A stretch of 64,000 bases of DNA from Lachnospiraceae bacterium (GCA_910574715.1 CAJTCH010000025.1:1-64000); one strand, 5' to 3'; counted from the first letter of the stretch, positions 1 to 8,198 are shown. Notes: generated from the letters alone by a model not told the origin. Numbers and translations: made by a program.

Positions 1-1
1 A

Positions 2-730
2 AAAAGCAAAGCACGGACGAATCTATTATACACCATATTTGTCTTCGATAGGGGATATGCTTCAAAAAATTTATTTTCTTTTATCGAAGACACCTTACAT
101 GCCGGATATCTCTTCCGGTTAAGGACTAAATTTAACACGGATATTGATGCACTCCCTGTACCGGCGGATCGAAATGGAATCAGTGACTATATCTTTTTCC
201 TTGAAGGCAGGAAAGTACGCATCCTTAAATTTTACCTCCCAAGTGGGACGGTGGAAACGCTGATCACAAATGATTTTGACCTTGCCAAAGAACTGTTCCG
301 CCAGTGTTACTTCCTTAGATGGCCGGTGGAGGAGAATTATAAGCTTGTCAAAGAAAAGATCGGGCTCACTAATTTCCGGGGCTATTCCGAGAACTCCGTT
401 CTCCAGGAATTCTGGATATCGGTATTGCTTGCAAACCTGGCTCTTGCCATAAAGCGGGAGACGGACGGCATTGTTGACAGCACCATAAACCAGAAAGGGA
501 ATCAGAACAAATATATGACAAACATGAATGAGCTTGTCGGATACCTGAGCCGTCACATAGGAGAATATATGGATGCTGATACAGACACAGAAAAGTATGG
601 CATCATCCGCTGTATATTTGATTTTGCCGTATCTCACCGGGTGCGTGACAAAAAGGGCAGCGGGGAATCAAATCTACGTACAACTCCAAGAAAAGTCAAA
701 CATCATTACAATAACAAGACTACACACTAA
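2..730 (+). CDS. IS4-family transposase, C-terminal part (cut by window edge)
   Basis: The frame is open from base 2 to the TAA at 728-730, so the start lies outside the window. The translation holds the second catalytic aspartate context (VFDRGY, about residue 14) and, near residue 100, the Y-R-E-K signature of IS4-type DDE transposases (YFLRW..EENYKLVKEKIG), followed by a helical tail. It would cut and paste its own element. Internal start codons such as GTG 251 are not real starts because similarity runs through them. No terminal inverted repeat was identified downstream. Family assignment is firm; whether the full gene is intact cannot be seen. Confidence 0.85.
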   Translation, partial: KSKARTNLLYTIFVFDRGYASKNLFSFIEDTLHAGYLFRLRTKFNTDIDALPVPADRNGISDYIFFLEGRKVRILKFYLPSGTVETLITNDFDLAKELFRQCYFLRWPVEENYKLVKEKIGLTNFRGYSENSVLQEFWISVLLANLALAIKRETDGIVDSTINQKGNQNKYMTNMNELVGYLSRHIGEYMDADTDTEKYGIIRCIFDFAVSHRVRDKKGSGESNLRTTPRKVKHHYNNKTTH

Positions 731-983
731 TACCATTTAAGAAAGGTGGTGGTGCCAGTTTCTTTATATTCTACAATACAAACGCCATATCTAAAAAAAC
801 AGCTGATAGCAACCAAGGGGAAAGTCTGCCCTTTTTTCAGTGTATTTTAATCATTTCTATCATCTGCTATTATTGGTTTAATAGCTTAATCCTATTGTGA
901 TATCATGCCACTACTAAGTTGTTAACATTGGATTTGAAAGAGCATGTTTCTTTCTATATAATAAGGATATATTTTTTTAGCGA

Positions 984-1056
984 GCCAAAGTGCGGAAGGC
1001 TTTTTGTACAATTCCTGGAAACAGGTATCAAGAAGCAGTCTGCCTTTGGCTTTTTT
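984..1056 (+). terminator. hairpin with U-run in leader of adhesin fragment
   Basis: GCCAAAG (984-990) pairs with CTTTGGC (1044-1050) and is followed by six T. It lies in the 5' leader of the adhesin fragment that starts at 1186, so it may be an attenuator or the end of an upstream transcript. The 53-base loop is long and no known riboswitch was recognised in it. Confidence 0.35.
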
Positions 1057-1138
1057 GGGGCTTGCAGGAGAAAGGAGGAGAGAAACAAAAAGGCAGATTT
1101 CCCGCACTTAAAAATTTATTTAGCCGCAGGGCTGGCCG

Positions 1139-1161
1139 GGCAGGGATATTCCCTGCCTTTT
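1139..1161 (+). terminator. GC-rich hairpin upstream of adhesin RBS
   Basis: GGCAGGGA (1139-1146) and TCCCTGCC (1150-1157) form a perfect 8-bp stem with a 3-base loop and then TTTT. It sits 10 bases before the AGGAGG of the gene at 1186. The position suggests attenuation of the adhesin gene, but that role is inferred. Confidence 0.5.
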
Positions 1162-1185
1162 CATTATTATATCAGGAGGAAAACG

Positions 1186-1563
1186 ATGATTAGAAAACAA
1201 AGAATTATGTCAGGAACCCTGGCATTCTTAATCTGCTGCACAACAATACTTCATTCAAGTATGACGGCGTTTGCAGCAGAATCTGCAAAGCCGGAAATCC
1301 AGACAGTGGAATCAGCAGAGGATAAGGCACCGGTTCAGGAAGATAACTTTATTTTGTATAATGAGGGTGCATCCAATCTGCCTTTTTTATCTGAAATGAA
1401 GGAACGCTTAACAGAAGACGAGTTTGTTATTGCCCAAGATATATCCATAAAAGCGCAGACAGACTTCGATATCGAACATGATTTTACCAAACTGTTTTTT
1501 GCAGAAGAAAAGGTAAAAATTATATTTAAAAATGCCGTTGATGAAAAATTAACCAACGCATGA
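1186..1563 (+). pseudogene. truncated secreted adhesin (SpaA/isopeptide pilin-like N-terminus)
   Basis: The start ATG 1186 is preceded by AGGAGG (1174-1179). The first ~33 residues form a Sec signal peptide: basic MIRKQR, a hydrophobic core, then AFA-A cleavage. The mature part, with motifs such as ITEDE-like and DFDIEHDF, resembles the region after the signal peptide in large SpaA-type, isopeptide-rich surface proteins of Lachnospiraceae, which run to over a thousand residues. Here the frame stops after 125 residues, exactly where the oppositely oriented PIN toxin gene begins to lose similarity. This points to a deletion that fused the two genes tail to tail. It has no cell-wall anchor and is unlikely to be functional. 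Confidence 0.6.
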
Positions 1564-1802
1564 TTACATTTTGTTTCAAGAAATGAATATCCCGCTAATT
1601 TACACATTTCTTCAAAACGTTGAGAAGAAAAGGTTATATTTGATTTGTGAAGAGAATGTTTAATTGCTATTTCCCATACATTGGAAAAACTATAATAAAT
1701 ATTATTATTTTCCGATAACAATATTTCTCTTGCTTTTTTGGATAATTTAGGACTATCTGTTATTGCCCAAATTAAAATATGTGTGTCTGCTAGATAATTC
1801 AT
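1560..1802 (-). pseudogene. truncated PIN-domain toxin (VapC-like)
   Basis: ATG 1802 begins with NYLADTHILIWAI, the typical first strand and catalytic Asp of PIN-domain ribonucleases of the VapC type. The fold is followed to about residue 82 (the NHAL segment). The expected C-terminal half with the DPFDR motif is missing. The open frame continues to 1335, but only as antisense of the adhesin fragment. The toxin ATG overlaps the antitoxin TGA (ATGA at 1799-1802), the usual toxin-antitoxin operon layout. Loss of the second acidic cluster should abolish nuclease activity. Confidence 0.65.
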
Positions 1803-2046
1803 TTTTTTATATCCTCAAATAAATCAGCAATTTCCTCGTCCCATTTATCAAAATCAGTTGGCTCTTCAATAATTCCCTTTCCAACGCCGATTCTTTTTGA
1901 TACATCTATCGCCTCTGTAGTAGATTTTAAATTATTTTTTCCTATAAAAAAACAGGATTCATATTATTTATTACTTGCTCAATAAAAGCAGCGCCTTCAT
2001 CTGACATGTTAATAATGCGTGCACATACCTGTTGCTGTACGGTCAT
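1799..2046 (-). pseudogene. antitoxin of the PIN toxin, frameshifted
   Basis: ATG 2046 (AAAGGA upstream) opens a 34-residue frame starting MTVQQQVCARIINM that stops at a TAG. A second frame continues with about 50 residues ending in EEIADLFEDIKK and overlapping the toxin start by ATGA. The two frames meet at a run of seven A on the plus strand (1943-1949). One more base in that run would restore a single ~82-residue protein of the kind found upstream of VapC-like toxins in Lachnospiraceae. The break is either a real mutation, slippage or an assembly error. Confidence 0.6.
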
Positions 2047-2145
2047 TAAACCACATCCTTTCTGAATTATGATTTGCATTTATAGTGTTAATACTTTATA
2101 TTATATGTATCATAACATGGTAATCTTTAAAATTCCACCCTCTTT

Positions 2146-3252
2146 TTATGTGCTTTTCTCATGTGTTTTTTTCAAAGGGACAATATTTGCCGCACGTTTC
2201 CGATTATCATTGGTCATTTCGGCATAATGCTTTTTGGTAGTATTTACATCTTTATGCCCAAGAACATCCGCTACCAGATAAATATCTCCAGTTTCTTTAT
2301 ATAAAGCTGTTCCATATGTACTCCGAAGCTTATGAGGGGTAATTTTCTTATTTGTATTTATCATTGTACAGTATTTTTTAACCATAACCTCGATACTGCG
2401 GACCGCCATACGATTCCCTCTAAGCGAGAGAAATAATGCTTTCTCTTCATCATTGCCTTTCAATAGGGCATCCCTGGGGGATAGTTGTTTTATCTCTTCG
2501 TTCGTATTTTCTGGTTCTTCCTGAATACCCAAATAGTAGCAGAGGGCGTCCCGGACATCATCTCCAAAGTATATGTATGCTTCATTTCCGCCTTTCCGGA
2601 TCACACGGAACGTCTGATTATTAAAATCTACATCTGTAACATCCAATCCGGCCAATTCTGATACTCGCATTCCGGTCCCCAAAAATGATGTTAAAATAGC
2701 ACGGTCACGAGCCATGGTAAGATTATGAAACTTTTTCTGGCGGTCTGTCATATTAGTCGGGCTTTCGACTGCATCCATTAAATCAAATATCTGTTCCTGA
2801 TCCAGTGTAATGATTACTTTATCATGAACTTTGGGCCGTTCAATGGCATTTAAGGGATTATTTGAAACAATCTGCCGTTTATTAAAGAAGCTGTACATAT
2901 TACTAAGGGCAGACAGTTTCCGTGCTTTTGCAGATTCACCGTTTCTATATTCAGTTCCTTCAAATATATAGTAGTTAAGATGTTCCAGATATTCGTCGAT
3001 ATCCGCCGGCGTCATTTCCTCAAGGACTTTAAGGGGAATATCCTTAATTTCGGAATCCCTGTATATGGGATTTCTCATAACAACAAATTGTAAAAAGGTA
3101 TAGATATCCCGGCAATACCCAGTCTGTGTCCTTGGAGATGTTGACGAAGCAATTCCCCTAAAATAATCCGTACAAAAAGGAGGCATTTGCTTCAGCAACG
3201 CCCTCAAAGCCAGTATATTCTGTGTTCGTACAGTATCCGTATATTCACTCAT
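2146..3252 (-). CDS. tyrosine recombinase, XerS-like
   Basis: This 368-residue tyrosine recombinase has an N-terminal SAM-like core-binding domain (~1-150) and a catalytic domain with the active-site set: Arg in TGMRVSEL (~199), Lys in the beta-hairpin (RKGG), HKLR (~311-314), LGH (~335-337) and nucleophile Tyr in KHYAE (~343). Length and layout, including an IPL..LE.M motif near residue 75, resemble streptococcal XerS, the single-protein chromosome-dimer resolvase whose dif site lies just upstream of its own gene. A 19-bp inverted repeat lies 25 bases upstream here. It could instead be an integrase of a mobile element, but no excisionase or att duplication was seen. Confidence 0.75.
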   Translation of the reverse strand: MSEYTDTVRTQNILALRALLKQMPPFCTDYFRGIASSTSPRTQTGYCRDIYTFLQFVVMRNPIYRDSEIKDIPLKVLEEMTPADIDEYLEHLNYYIFEGTEYRNGESAKARKLSALSNMYSFFNKRQIVSNNPLNAIERPKVHDKVIITLDQEQIFDLMDAVESPTNMTDRQKKFHNLTMARDRAILTSFLGTGMRVSELAGLDVTDVDFNNQTFRVIRKGGNEAYIYFGDDVRDALCYYLGIQEEPENTNEEIKQLSPRDALLKGNDEEKALFLSLRGNRMAVRSIEVMVKKYCTMINTNKKITPHKLRSTYGTALYKETGDIYLVADVLGHKDVNTTKKHYAEMTNDNRKRAANIVPLKKTHEKST

Positions 3253-3277
3253 AAAATAATCCTCTATTCTCTTTCAC

Positions 3278-3319
3278 CCATATTATTGCGTAAAATCTGC
3301 ATTTCACGCAATAATATGG
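3278..3319. repeat. 19-bp inverted repeat upstream of recombinase (candidate dif site)
   Basis: The left arm ccatattattgcgtaaaat (3278-3296) and the right arm (3301-3319) are reverse complements with one mismatch, separated by the 4-base spacer ctgc. The repeat is 25 bp upstream of the recombinase ATG. This matches the arrangement of XerS/difSL, where one recombinase binds both arms. An autoregulatory operator or a hairpin after the neighbouring gene are alternatives. There is no U-run, which argues against a terminator. Confidence 0.55.
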
Positions 3320-3342
3320 TATACTGTCACAATATCTTTTGA

Positions 3343-3769
3343 TTATAATTTTTTTACTGCTTTCTCAAATTCCTTCTCTGTGTCAATAAATTGATATGGC
3401 TCATATTCTCCATATGCCGATGGACGGCTGATCGTAACTATAAGACGAAAACATCTCCCCTAATTCCGCAAGGTTATCCAATTTCCTATGGATCATTTCA
3501 AGCATCCTGCGCTGTTTTTCCTCCGTCTTATAGTATTTCCGCACCAGCTTTTCCACCGATTCTATTGTGACACGCTGCTTTTTTATCGCATAGGCGCCGA
3601 AGTCTCCAGTGAACTGATTTGGCTTTCCAAGATACTGCATTCCCATTAAATGCGGTATCTTAATCTCTGAATTTGTAAGGTGGAGGATACGCTTCTGTGT
3701 GTGGATATAATAGTCATACTCACACAGCACCTCTTTCGTATCCCGAAAAATTTGCAAAAGTGTCCGCAT
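3343..3769 (-). pseudogene. PBECR-like nuclease-fold protein, frameshifted
   Basis: The best start is ATG 3769 (residues MRTLLQIF), with AAGGA upstream; the longer frame from 3820 runs through a hairpin and is not a likely start. The protein has a beta-rich centre (HLTNSEIKIPHLMGMQYLG) and a lysine-rich helical C-terminus, reminiscent of the PBECR4 (phage barnase-EndoU-ColicinE5/D-RelE-like nuclease) family; that link is tentative. The frame breaks near 3450. Removing one base from AAAA at 3448-3451 joins it to a second frame (RLIVTISRPSAYGEYEP...) that ends at TAA 3343-3345, giving about 141 residues. The natural continuity of the joined sequence supports a single-base frameshift. Confidence 0.55.
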
Positions 3770-3795
3770 TTTTTCATCCTTCCGTAAAAAGAAAC

Positions 3796-3830
3796 TGCCT
3801 GAGCGGTTAGACTCAGGCATTACATTTCTT
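3796..3830. terminator. terminator-like hairpin
   Basis: TGCCTGAG (3796-3803) pairs with CTCAGGCA (3812-3819) around an 8-base loop. It is followed on the plus strand by a T-rich tract (TTTCTTTTTT), and a shorter T-rich tract is on the other side. It lies just before the nuclease-like gene at 3769. Confidence 0.5.
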
Positions 3831-4105
3831 TTTTGAATTGCAATTCTGGGAGCAGTCCTATGATAATTCCATAGGCAGAGACGACCTTTGTATTTCTATT
3901 GCCCGCAAAGTCGGGACGGGTAGCTCCTCTCTATCGCCGCAAAAGCACAGAAGCTTTTCATTACCTATAATCTATCATGCCCCTGCCGCATTGTCAACTG
4001 CTTTCCTGCTCTTTTCGCGGGGAGGGGGATTTTATGCCCTTTTGACATCTTCTTATGCCGCAAAGCTTTCATACTTATTTATTGGAAGGAAACGGAGACA
4101 AGACA

Positions 4106-4303
4106 ATGGAACCTTTAAAAGAAGCATTTGACATATATCAGAAAATGCTTCCGGAAAATGCGCATCAGCTCATTTATTCGTACTGTACCCTCGCCAATCT
4201 CATGACTGCACTGAGAAACTACGAGACTGCCATTACCAGCTATTCTCACACCATCTGGCTCTTGCTTGAAAATAATTATACGGAGGATTCCTCTGTAGTT
4301 TAG
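4106..4303 (+). pseudogene. short TPR-like protein fragment
   Basis: This 65-residue frame contains about one and a half helix-turn-helix units of tetratricopeptide type (AFDIYQKMLPENAHQL, then CTLANLMTALRNYETAITSYSHTI). Tetratricopeptide proteins are normally much longer, so this is probably a remnant of a scaffold or peptide-binding protein. The spacing to a usable ribosome site is weak. The ~285 bases before it (3821-4105) contain no other gene that I can support. Confidence 0.35.
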
Positions 4304-4440
4304 GAATTTGCTGTGAAAATAAATGTTTTACAGCAAATACAAAACAGCGATGAACCGGATATTGGCATATAATTGTACCTTTTCACTGTCTGCCAAAATC
4401 AATGAAATATCTTTACAAATTCATGCTTACTTATACACAA

Positions 4441-4477
4441 GAAGCGATGGAGAATTACCCATATTTCCCATCGCTTC
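4441..4477. terminator. hairpin between convergent genes
   Basis: GAAGCGATGG (4441-4450) pairs perfectly with CCATCGCTTC (4468-4477) over a 17-base loop, followed by ATTTTG. It lies between a plus-strand fragment and the minus-strand rloB-like gene and could end transcripts from either side. Confidence 0.45.
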
Positions 4478-4566
4478 ATTTTGCTGATATAATTTATAAT
4501 TAATACCGGATTTATCAGATTATCCCCCTGCGCCGTGGCTTTTTTGGTAAGTACTCTTTTATACTG

Positions 4567-5190
4567 TCATCTCCTACTATTTAAATACTCCACCAAATCT
4601 GCTACTGTTGTCACCGGATTACTTTGCCTGCAAATAATCTCCAATTTTTCCTCTTTCAAAGTGCGGACACGCTCTTTTGCATATCGAATAGCGCTTTCCT
4701 GTAAAGGTTTCAACTGATCATATACATCCTGACTTTTTTCGTAGCGCTCCAGACGTCCTGTCTGCTTCAACATTCTTATCACCGATTGACAATCTGCAAT
4801 TTCTGCTTTTTGGTTTACAAAATGAAGAAGAAACCACAACTCAAATGACGGATTGGAATATGCAAGTCGATATCCTTCTCTCATCGCTGTCTGCTTTGCT
4901 TTCTGCAATGACCCGTCGGAGTTCTCGTCACGGTCAAACACGCACCAAATCATATCTCCCTCATCCGGATAGTATGGATTTGTCCCTATCGTTGACCTAA
5001 CCTTTTGGACAAGGCGGTCTGCAGCTTTGTATTGTGATGGAATCGGTATAATATCGATATGGCATCCACGGCTTCTGAATCGCTTAAAATATCGAATCTC
5101 TGTTTCTGTCCCTTCACAAATCAGGTATACTACAGGATTGCGTTTTCTCCGATAAGCAGATTTGCGGCTTATTTCCTTTATTCTTCCCAT
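4567..5190 (-). CDS. rloB: RloB-like protein of an AbiL/RloAB defence pair
   Basis: This 207-residue protein shows the RloB family hallmarks: a basic N-terminus, then a TOPRIM-like core with CEGTETEIRYF (~24-34) and an acidic strand CVFDRDEN (~83-90), and a conserved NPSFELWFLLHF segment (~112-123). RloB proteins are thought to be Toprim-fold nucleases working with an OLD/ABC-type ATPase. The gene overlaps the end of the ATPase gene by 13 bases, so the two are translationally coupled. Such pairs were first noted inside restriction loci and resemble lactococcal AbiL abortive infection. No restriction-modification genes are next to this one. Confidence 0.8.
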   Translation of the reverse strand: MGRIKEISRKSAYRRKRNPVVYLICEGTETEIRYFKRFRSRGCHIDIIPIPSQYKAADRLVQKVRSTIGTNPYYPDEGDMIWCVFDRDENSDGSLQKAKQTAMREGYRLAYSNPSFELWFLLHFVNQKAEIADCQSVIRMLKQTGRLERYEKSQDVYDQLKPLQESAIRYAKERVRTLKEEKLEIICRQSNPVTTVADLVEYLNSRR

Positions 5191-6362
5191 GGAACCTCAC
5201 CTCCGATAAATGGAATCGCTCCGTATCGTCCCTGCAGATACCCTTTGGAAATGTTTTCACCCTTCCTTGGGGAAAAATCTGTCAGGGCGTAAACATCCGT
5301 CTCCATTGACTTTTCGTCTTTTTCTACAAACCAAATCTGATCACGCCTTAAAAGAGTAAGATCCAGGAATCCCGTATCATGTGTGGTAAAAATCAGTTGC
5401 GCATGGCTAGTGTTTACTGCTGCATCCTGAACCATTTCAATCAGATGCCGGGTAAGTAATGGATGCATACTAGACTCAATCTCATCTACCACCAGCACAG
5501 AACCATTTTGTAAAGCTTCCATCCACATCCCAATCCGCGAAAAAAACTTCTGCGTTCCTATGGACTCCTGCCCCATGCGTAGAGAATATTCTGTCTCTAT
5601 TCCCTCCTCGCTAACCAATCTGTGTACAGCCTCAATCTCTGAATTTTCTTTAGAACCAATTACCCGTACATCTTTAATCCCAAGATCTGCATACAGCATC
5701 TCCCTTAGGATAAGCTGCTTCTTTCTTCCGCCTTTTTGAATTGCCGATAAAGTAATATCCAAAGCTTCTGCGCTGCCAGTAATCCCCTTTAGTTTTTCAA
5801 AAAACCATTGATACGCTTTTTCAGTCTGGGCACAATTCCATTCATTGGAACTGACCAAATACAGGCGATTTTCCGCCGTCCTGCTTGCCAGTGTCATTTG
5901 CTCTTGAATATTCTCACGGAATTCAAAAGTATCTTTTTCTCTGGAAAATACGAGTGCCTCCCGACCCTTTGGCCAGTGATAAAGATATTCCGTCAAAATA
6001 CCAGATTGGTTGAAGGAATAACCGTATGCATATTTAATCCCCTTATAAAAATAGATAATCTCAAAACTGGTCGGTTCCAGGCTTGTGTCCATAAACGCAA
6101 ACGGCTCTTGCGGCAGGTTTTCTCCTTTCAGCAATTTTGCATAATTGCCACAGATCATCTCTTTCATCAAAAGAAGTGCGTGGAGAACATTGCTCTTACC
6201 CGCTGCATTAGCCCCATATAATGCCATAACCGGAACTAATTCCTTTTTTTCATCTGGCGAAATGAGACTATTCTTCATAGAACTGTCCTTAGATGCCTTC
6301 ATACTAATAGTTGCTGTATCTTTTATTGACCTGTGGTTTGTCACAGAAAACTGCAATAACAT
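5178..6362 (-). CDS. rloA: RloA-like AAA/ABC-class ATPase of defence pair
   Basis: This 394-residue ATPase of the AAA_15/21 (OLD/SMC-like) group has Walker A GANAAGKS (~49-56), Walker B VLVVDEIESSMH (~288-299) and a switch histidine context FTTHD (~326-330). The N-terminus (FSVTNHRSIKD) is typical of the RloA/AbiLi family. AAGGAGG precedes the ATG. The protein is presumed to use ATP to gate the RloB-like partner when phage infection is sensed; the trigger is unknown. Both genes look intact, unlike many neighbours. Confidence 0.8.
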   Translation of the reverse strand: MLLQFSVTNHRSIKDTATISMKASKDSSMKNSLISPDEKKELVPVMALYGANAAGKSNVLHALLLMKEMICGNYAKLLKGENLPQEPFAFMDTSLEPTSFEIIYFYKGIKYAYGYSFNQSGILTEYLYHWPKGREALVFSREKDTFEFRENIQEQMTLASRTAENRLYLVSSNEWNCAQTEKAYQWFFEKLKGITGSAEALDITLSAIQKGGRKKQLILREMLYADLGIKDVRVIGSKENSEIEAVHRLVSEEGIETEYSLRMGQESIGTQKFFSRIGMWMEALQNGSVLVVDEIESSMHPLLTRHLIEMVQDAAVNTSHAQLIFTTHDTGFLDLTLLRRDQIWFVEKDEKSMETDVYALTDFSPRKGENISKGYLQGRYGAIPFIGGEVPWEE

Positions 6363-6409
6363 AAAGTTTCCTCCTTAGGCTTTGTTTCCATTGTATCATT
6401 GTTCCTTTT

Positions 6410-6622
6410 TTAGTCAAGTTTTATTTGTAATTTTTGCAGGAAATAAGCGATTTTCTCAAATAAATTCTCCCCTAAGGGCCCGATGGATTCTTCAGTTAAA
6501 AAACCATATGTCTCCTTCAACTCCAATACTTTATGAAAATATTGATTTCTTTGTTTTGCTGTGCTGTACTTTCCAAAGTTAAATAAATGGTAATCTGCCA
6601 CCGGGTAGATAAGCGAAAGCAT
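6410..6622 (-). CDS. small protein of unknown function, possibly a remnant
   Basis: This 70-residue frame has plausible protein composition (YHLFNFGKYSTAKQRNQYF, then helical LKETYGFLTEES). I do not recognise the family. There is no clear ribosome site before ATG 6622, so it may be the tail of a larger lost gene. It is unlikely to belong to the rloAB operon because it lies upstream of the rloA start. Confidence 0.3.
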   Translation of the reverse strand: MLSLIYPVADYHLFNFGKYSTAKQRNQYFHKVLELKETYGFLTEESIGPLGENLFEKIAYFLQKLQIKLD

Positions 6623-6688
6623 TCGTTACACATCGTTAGGTCATTGAAGATGTATAAGCGGATGCTTATTTTATTTTAGGAGTTAATC

Positions 6689-7600
6689 ATGTGTAAGCGA
6701 AAGAACAAAATTATCATTTATTTTGCAGGTTTGAAATTGCAGCTGCGAAGCCTCAGGCGTCAGCTGGAATCTCGAATCAGCGCCCCGGTCAAAAAGCCGC
6801 TTGCACTGGAAATGCAGGATAACGACCTGAAGGCAATGACTGCAGCTTTAAATCAGATATTCAGACAGGACGAGGAGTTCCGACAGCTTCAAAGAAGGAA
6901 TGAAAACGAATATAAAGATTTGATTACCAATATTTCCCACGATCTTCGGACTCCTCTGACCGTCCTGAGAGGATATCTGCAGCTATTGGAGCGCTGTGAG
7001 ACTGATGATACGGGTAAAAAATATCTGTCCGTCTGTTTCCGGCATACGGACGAATTAGAGCAGCGGATCAGGCAGTTTTTTGAATACTCCTATTTGATGA
7101 ATCAGGAGCAGGAGCCGCAGCTGAAAATATTAAATGTAACCAACCTGATTGCCAACATTATGACAGATTTTATACCCATGTTCGAGGAAAAGGGTCTCAC
7201 AATGCGCTTAAGCCCCGGTGCCATCTACAAAGGCCTGGCGGAGGAAGAACTGCTTAAGCGGGTGATGCAGAATCTCCTGAAAAACTGTCTGCAGTATTCT
7301 GTTGGAGAAGTGGTGGTTTCCATCACAAAAGATACAGATATGCCTGTGCGTCTCCCACATAACCATGCACCAGGAGACTTCATCTGCATCTGTGTCCAAA
7401 ATCCAATTGCCGAAGATTCAAGGCTGGATCCTTACAAAGTATTCCAACGGTTTTATGTGGAACGCCAAGAACGCAACCAGTCTACCGGCCTGGGATTGTC
7501 CATCGTAAAACTCCTCGTAGAAAAAATGCAGGGGGAAGTATTTGCCATACGTGATGAAAATCTGCTTCATATTGGATTTTATCTTAGAATCGGTTTCTGA
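6689..7600 (+). CDS. orphan sensor histidine kinase with eroded N-terminus
   Basis: The protein carries a dimerisation/phosphoacceptor helix with His in NISHDLRTPL (~82-91), an N box (LLKNCLQYS, ~193) and a G2 box GLGLSIV (~266). AGGAG precedes ATG 6689. Kinases of this BceS/LanK-like type usually have one or two N-terminal membrane helices. Here only a short hydrophobic stretch (IIIYFAG, 9-15) remains, and no extracellular sensor loop. No response regulator gene adjoins it. It may be a soluble kinase, a decayed one, or an accessory kinase for one of the two regulators at 13.8 and 17.0 kb; that pairing is only a guess. Confidence 0.75.
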   Translation: MCKRKNKIIIYFAGLKLQLRSLRRQLESRISAPVKKPLALEMQDNDLKAMTAALNQIFRQDEEFRQLQRRNENEYKDLITNISHDLRTPLTVLRGYLQLLERCETDDTGKKYLSVCFRHTDELEQRIRQFFEYSYLMNQEQEPQLKILNVTNLIANIMTDFIPMFEEKGLTMRLSPGAIYKGLAEEELLKRVMQNLLKNCLQYSVGEVVVSITKDTDMPVRLPHNHAPGDFICICVQNPIAEDSRLDPYKVFQRFYVERQERNQSTGLGLSIVKLLVEKMQGEVFAIRDENLLHIGFYLRIGF

Positions 7601-7725
7601 AATAGACCAATCCCTTTCTCCTTGTAACTGGTAAATCGTATTACCTCGCTTCAAAGGGAAGCCTGCCAAGAAAAATGATTGCCGTACCACTTCCCAGTAA
7701 TAACGGAACTTGATATACACATACG

Positions 7726-7796
7726 AGACCGCCGCATATGGCAATGAAGGTTCTTGCCCAAGATTAGGCATGAACCGCAAAACCTAGCGGCGGTCT
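7726..7796. repeat. nested inverted repeat between convergent genes
   Basis: AGACCGCCGC (7726-7735) and GCGGCGGTCT (7787-7796) are perfect 10-bp arms. Inside them GGTTC (7749-7753) pairs with GAACC (7772-7776). The arrangement could be a bidirectional terminator or a small structured RNA; no RNA family was recognised. Confidence 0.4.
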
Positions 7797-7814
7797 TTAC
7801 ATTTCACTGATATT

Positions 7815-8198
7815 TCATGTTATTACTTGTTTTTTGAGGCATTTTCTGAACAGTCTCTCCATTGCTCCATACTCACAGAGGAAAGACTCCCTGCTCGCCT
7901 CCAGCATTTCATCCTTGTCCGCATTCACGAAATTTATCACATATCCATTATGCAGCGCCAGGCAGCGGATGAATTCCCTCTGGCTCCGGCCGTTGCCTTC
8001 CCGGAACGGATGCAGGGCATTGATTTCTGAAAAATAATATGCCAACCGGATGGCAAAGCCATCCTCTTCCAGCCCATGCAGATAATTCTCCGCTTTCAGC
8101 TTCCCAAAAATCTCCTCCGCCTGCCCGAAAAGAAACATGGCATTGCAGAACATATTCCCCTTTGCAATATCAAGGTAGCAGTATAACTCATCCGGCAT
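7815..8198 (-). CDS. Fic-domain protein with internal N-terminal deletion
   Basis: The full Fic motif HPFREGNGRSQRE (~63-75) is present, the signature of AMP-transferases that modify target proteins with nucleotides. Usual relatives in this RelB-linked group are ~190-200 residues and contain a helical section between the N-terminal CYPGT-like motif and the NIAKGNMFC segment. Here MPDELYCYL runs straight into DIAKGNMFC, so about 60 residues seem to be missing in frame. The catalytic core remains, but the part that shapes the target-binding flap is lost. The gene follows a RelB/DinJ-type antitoxin gene by 3 bases. Activity is doubtful. Confidence 0.75.
   Translation of the reverse strand: MPDELYCYLDIAKGNMFCNAMFLFGQAEEIFGKLKAENYLHGLEEDGFAIRLAYYFSEINALHPFREGNGRSQREFIRCLALHNGYVINFVNADKDEMLEASRESFLCEYGAMERLFRKCLKKQVIT

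Noticed and set aside
919..1185. N-terminal extension of the adhesin fragment from 919
   Set aside because: It runs through two hairpins, the AGGAGG and a leader-like sequence. The signal peptide begins at ATG 1186.
920..1185. possible riboswitch (for example c-di-GMP) in the adhesin leader
   Set aside because: Hairpins are present but I could not match any known conserved core.
3796..3820. extra 17 residues at the start of the nuclease-like protein
   Set aside because: They come from translating the terminator-like hairpin. ATG 3769 has an RBS.
7208..7399. antisense frame inside the histidine kinase gene
   Set aside because: It is a shadow of a well-supported coding frame with no own RBS. 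The same holds for the many antisense frames in malQ, hydrogenase and mal genes.
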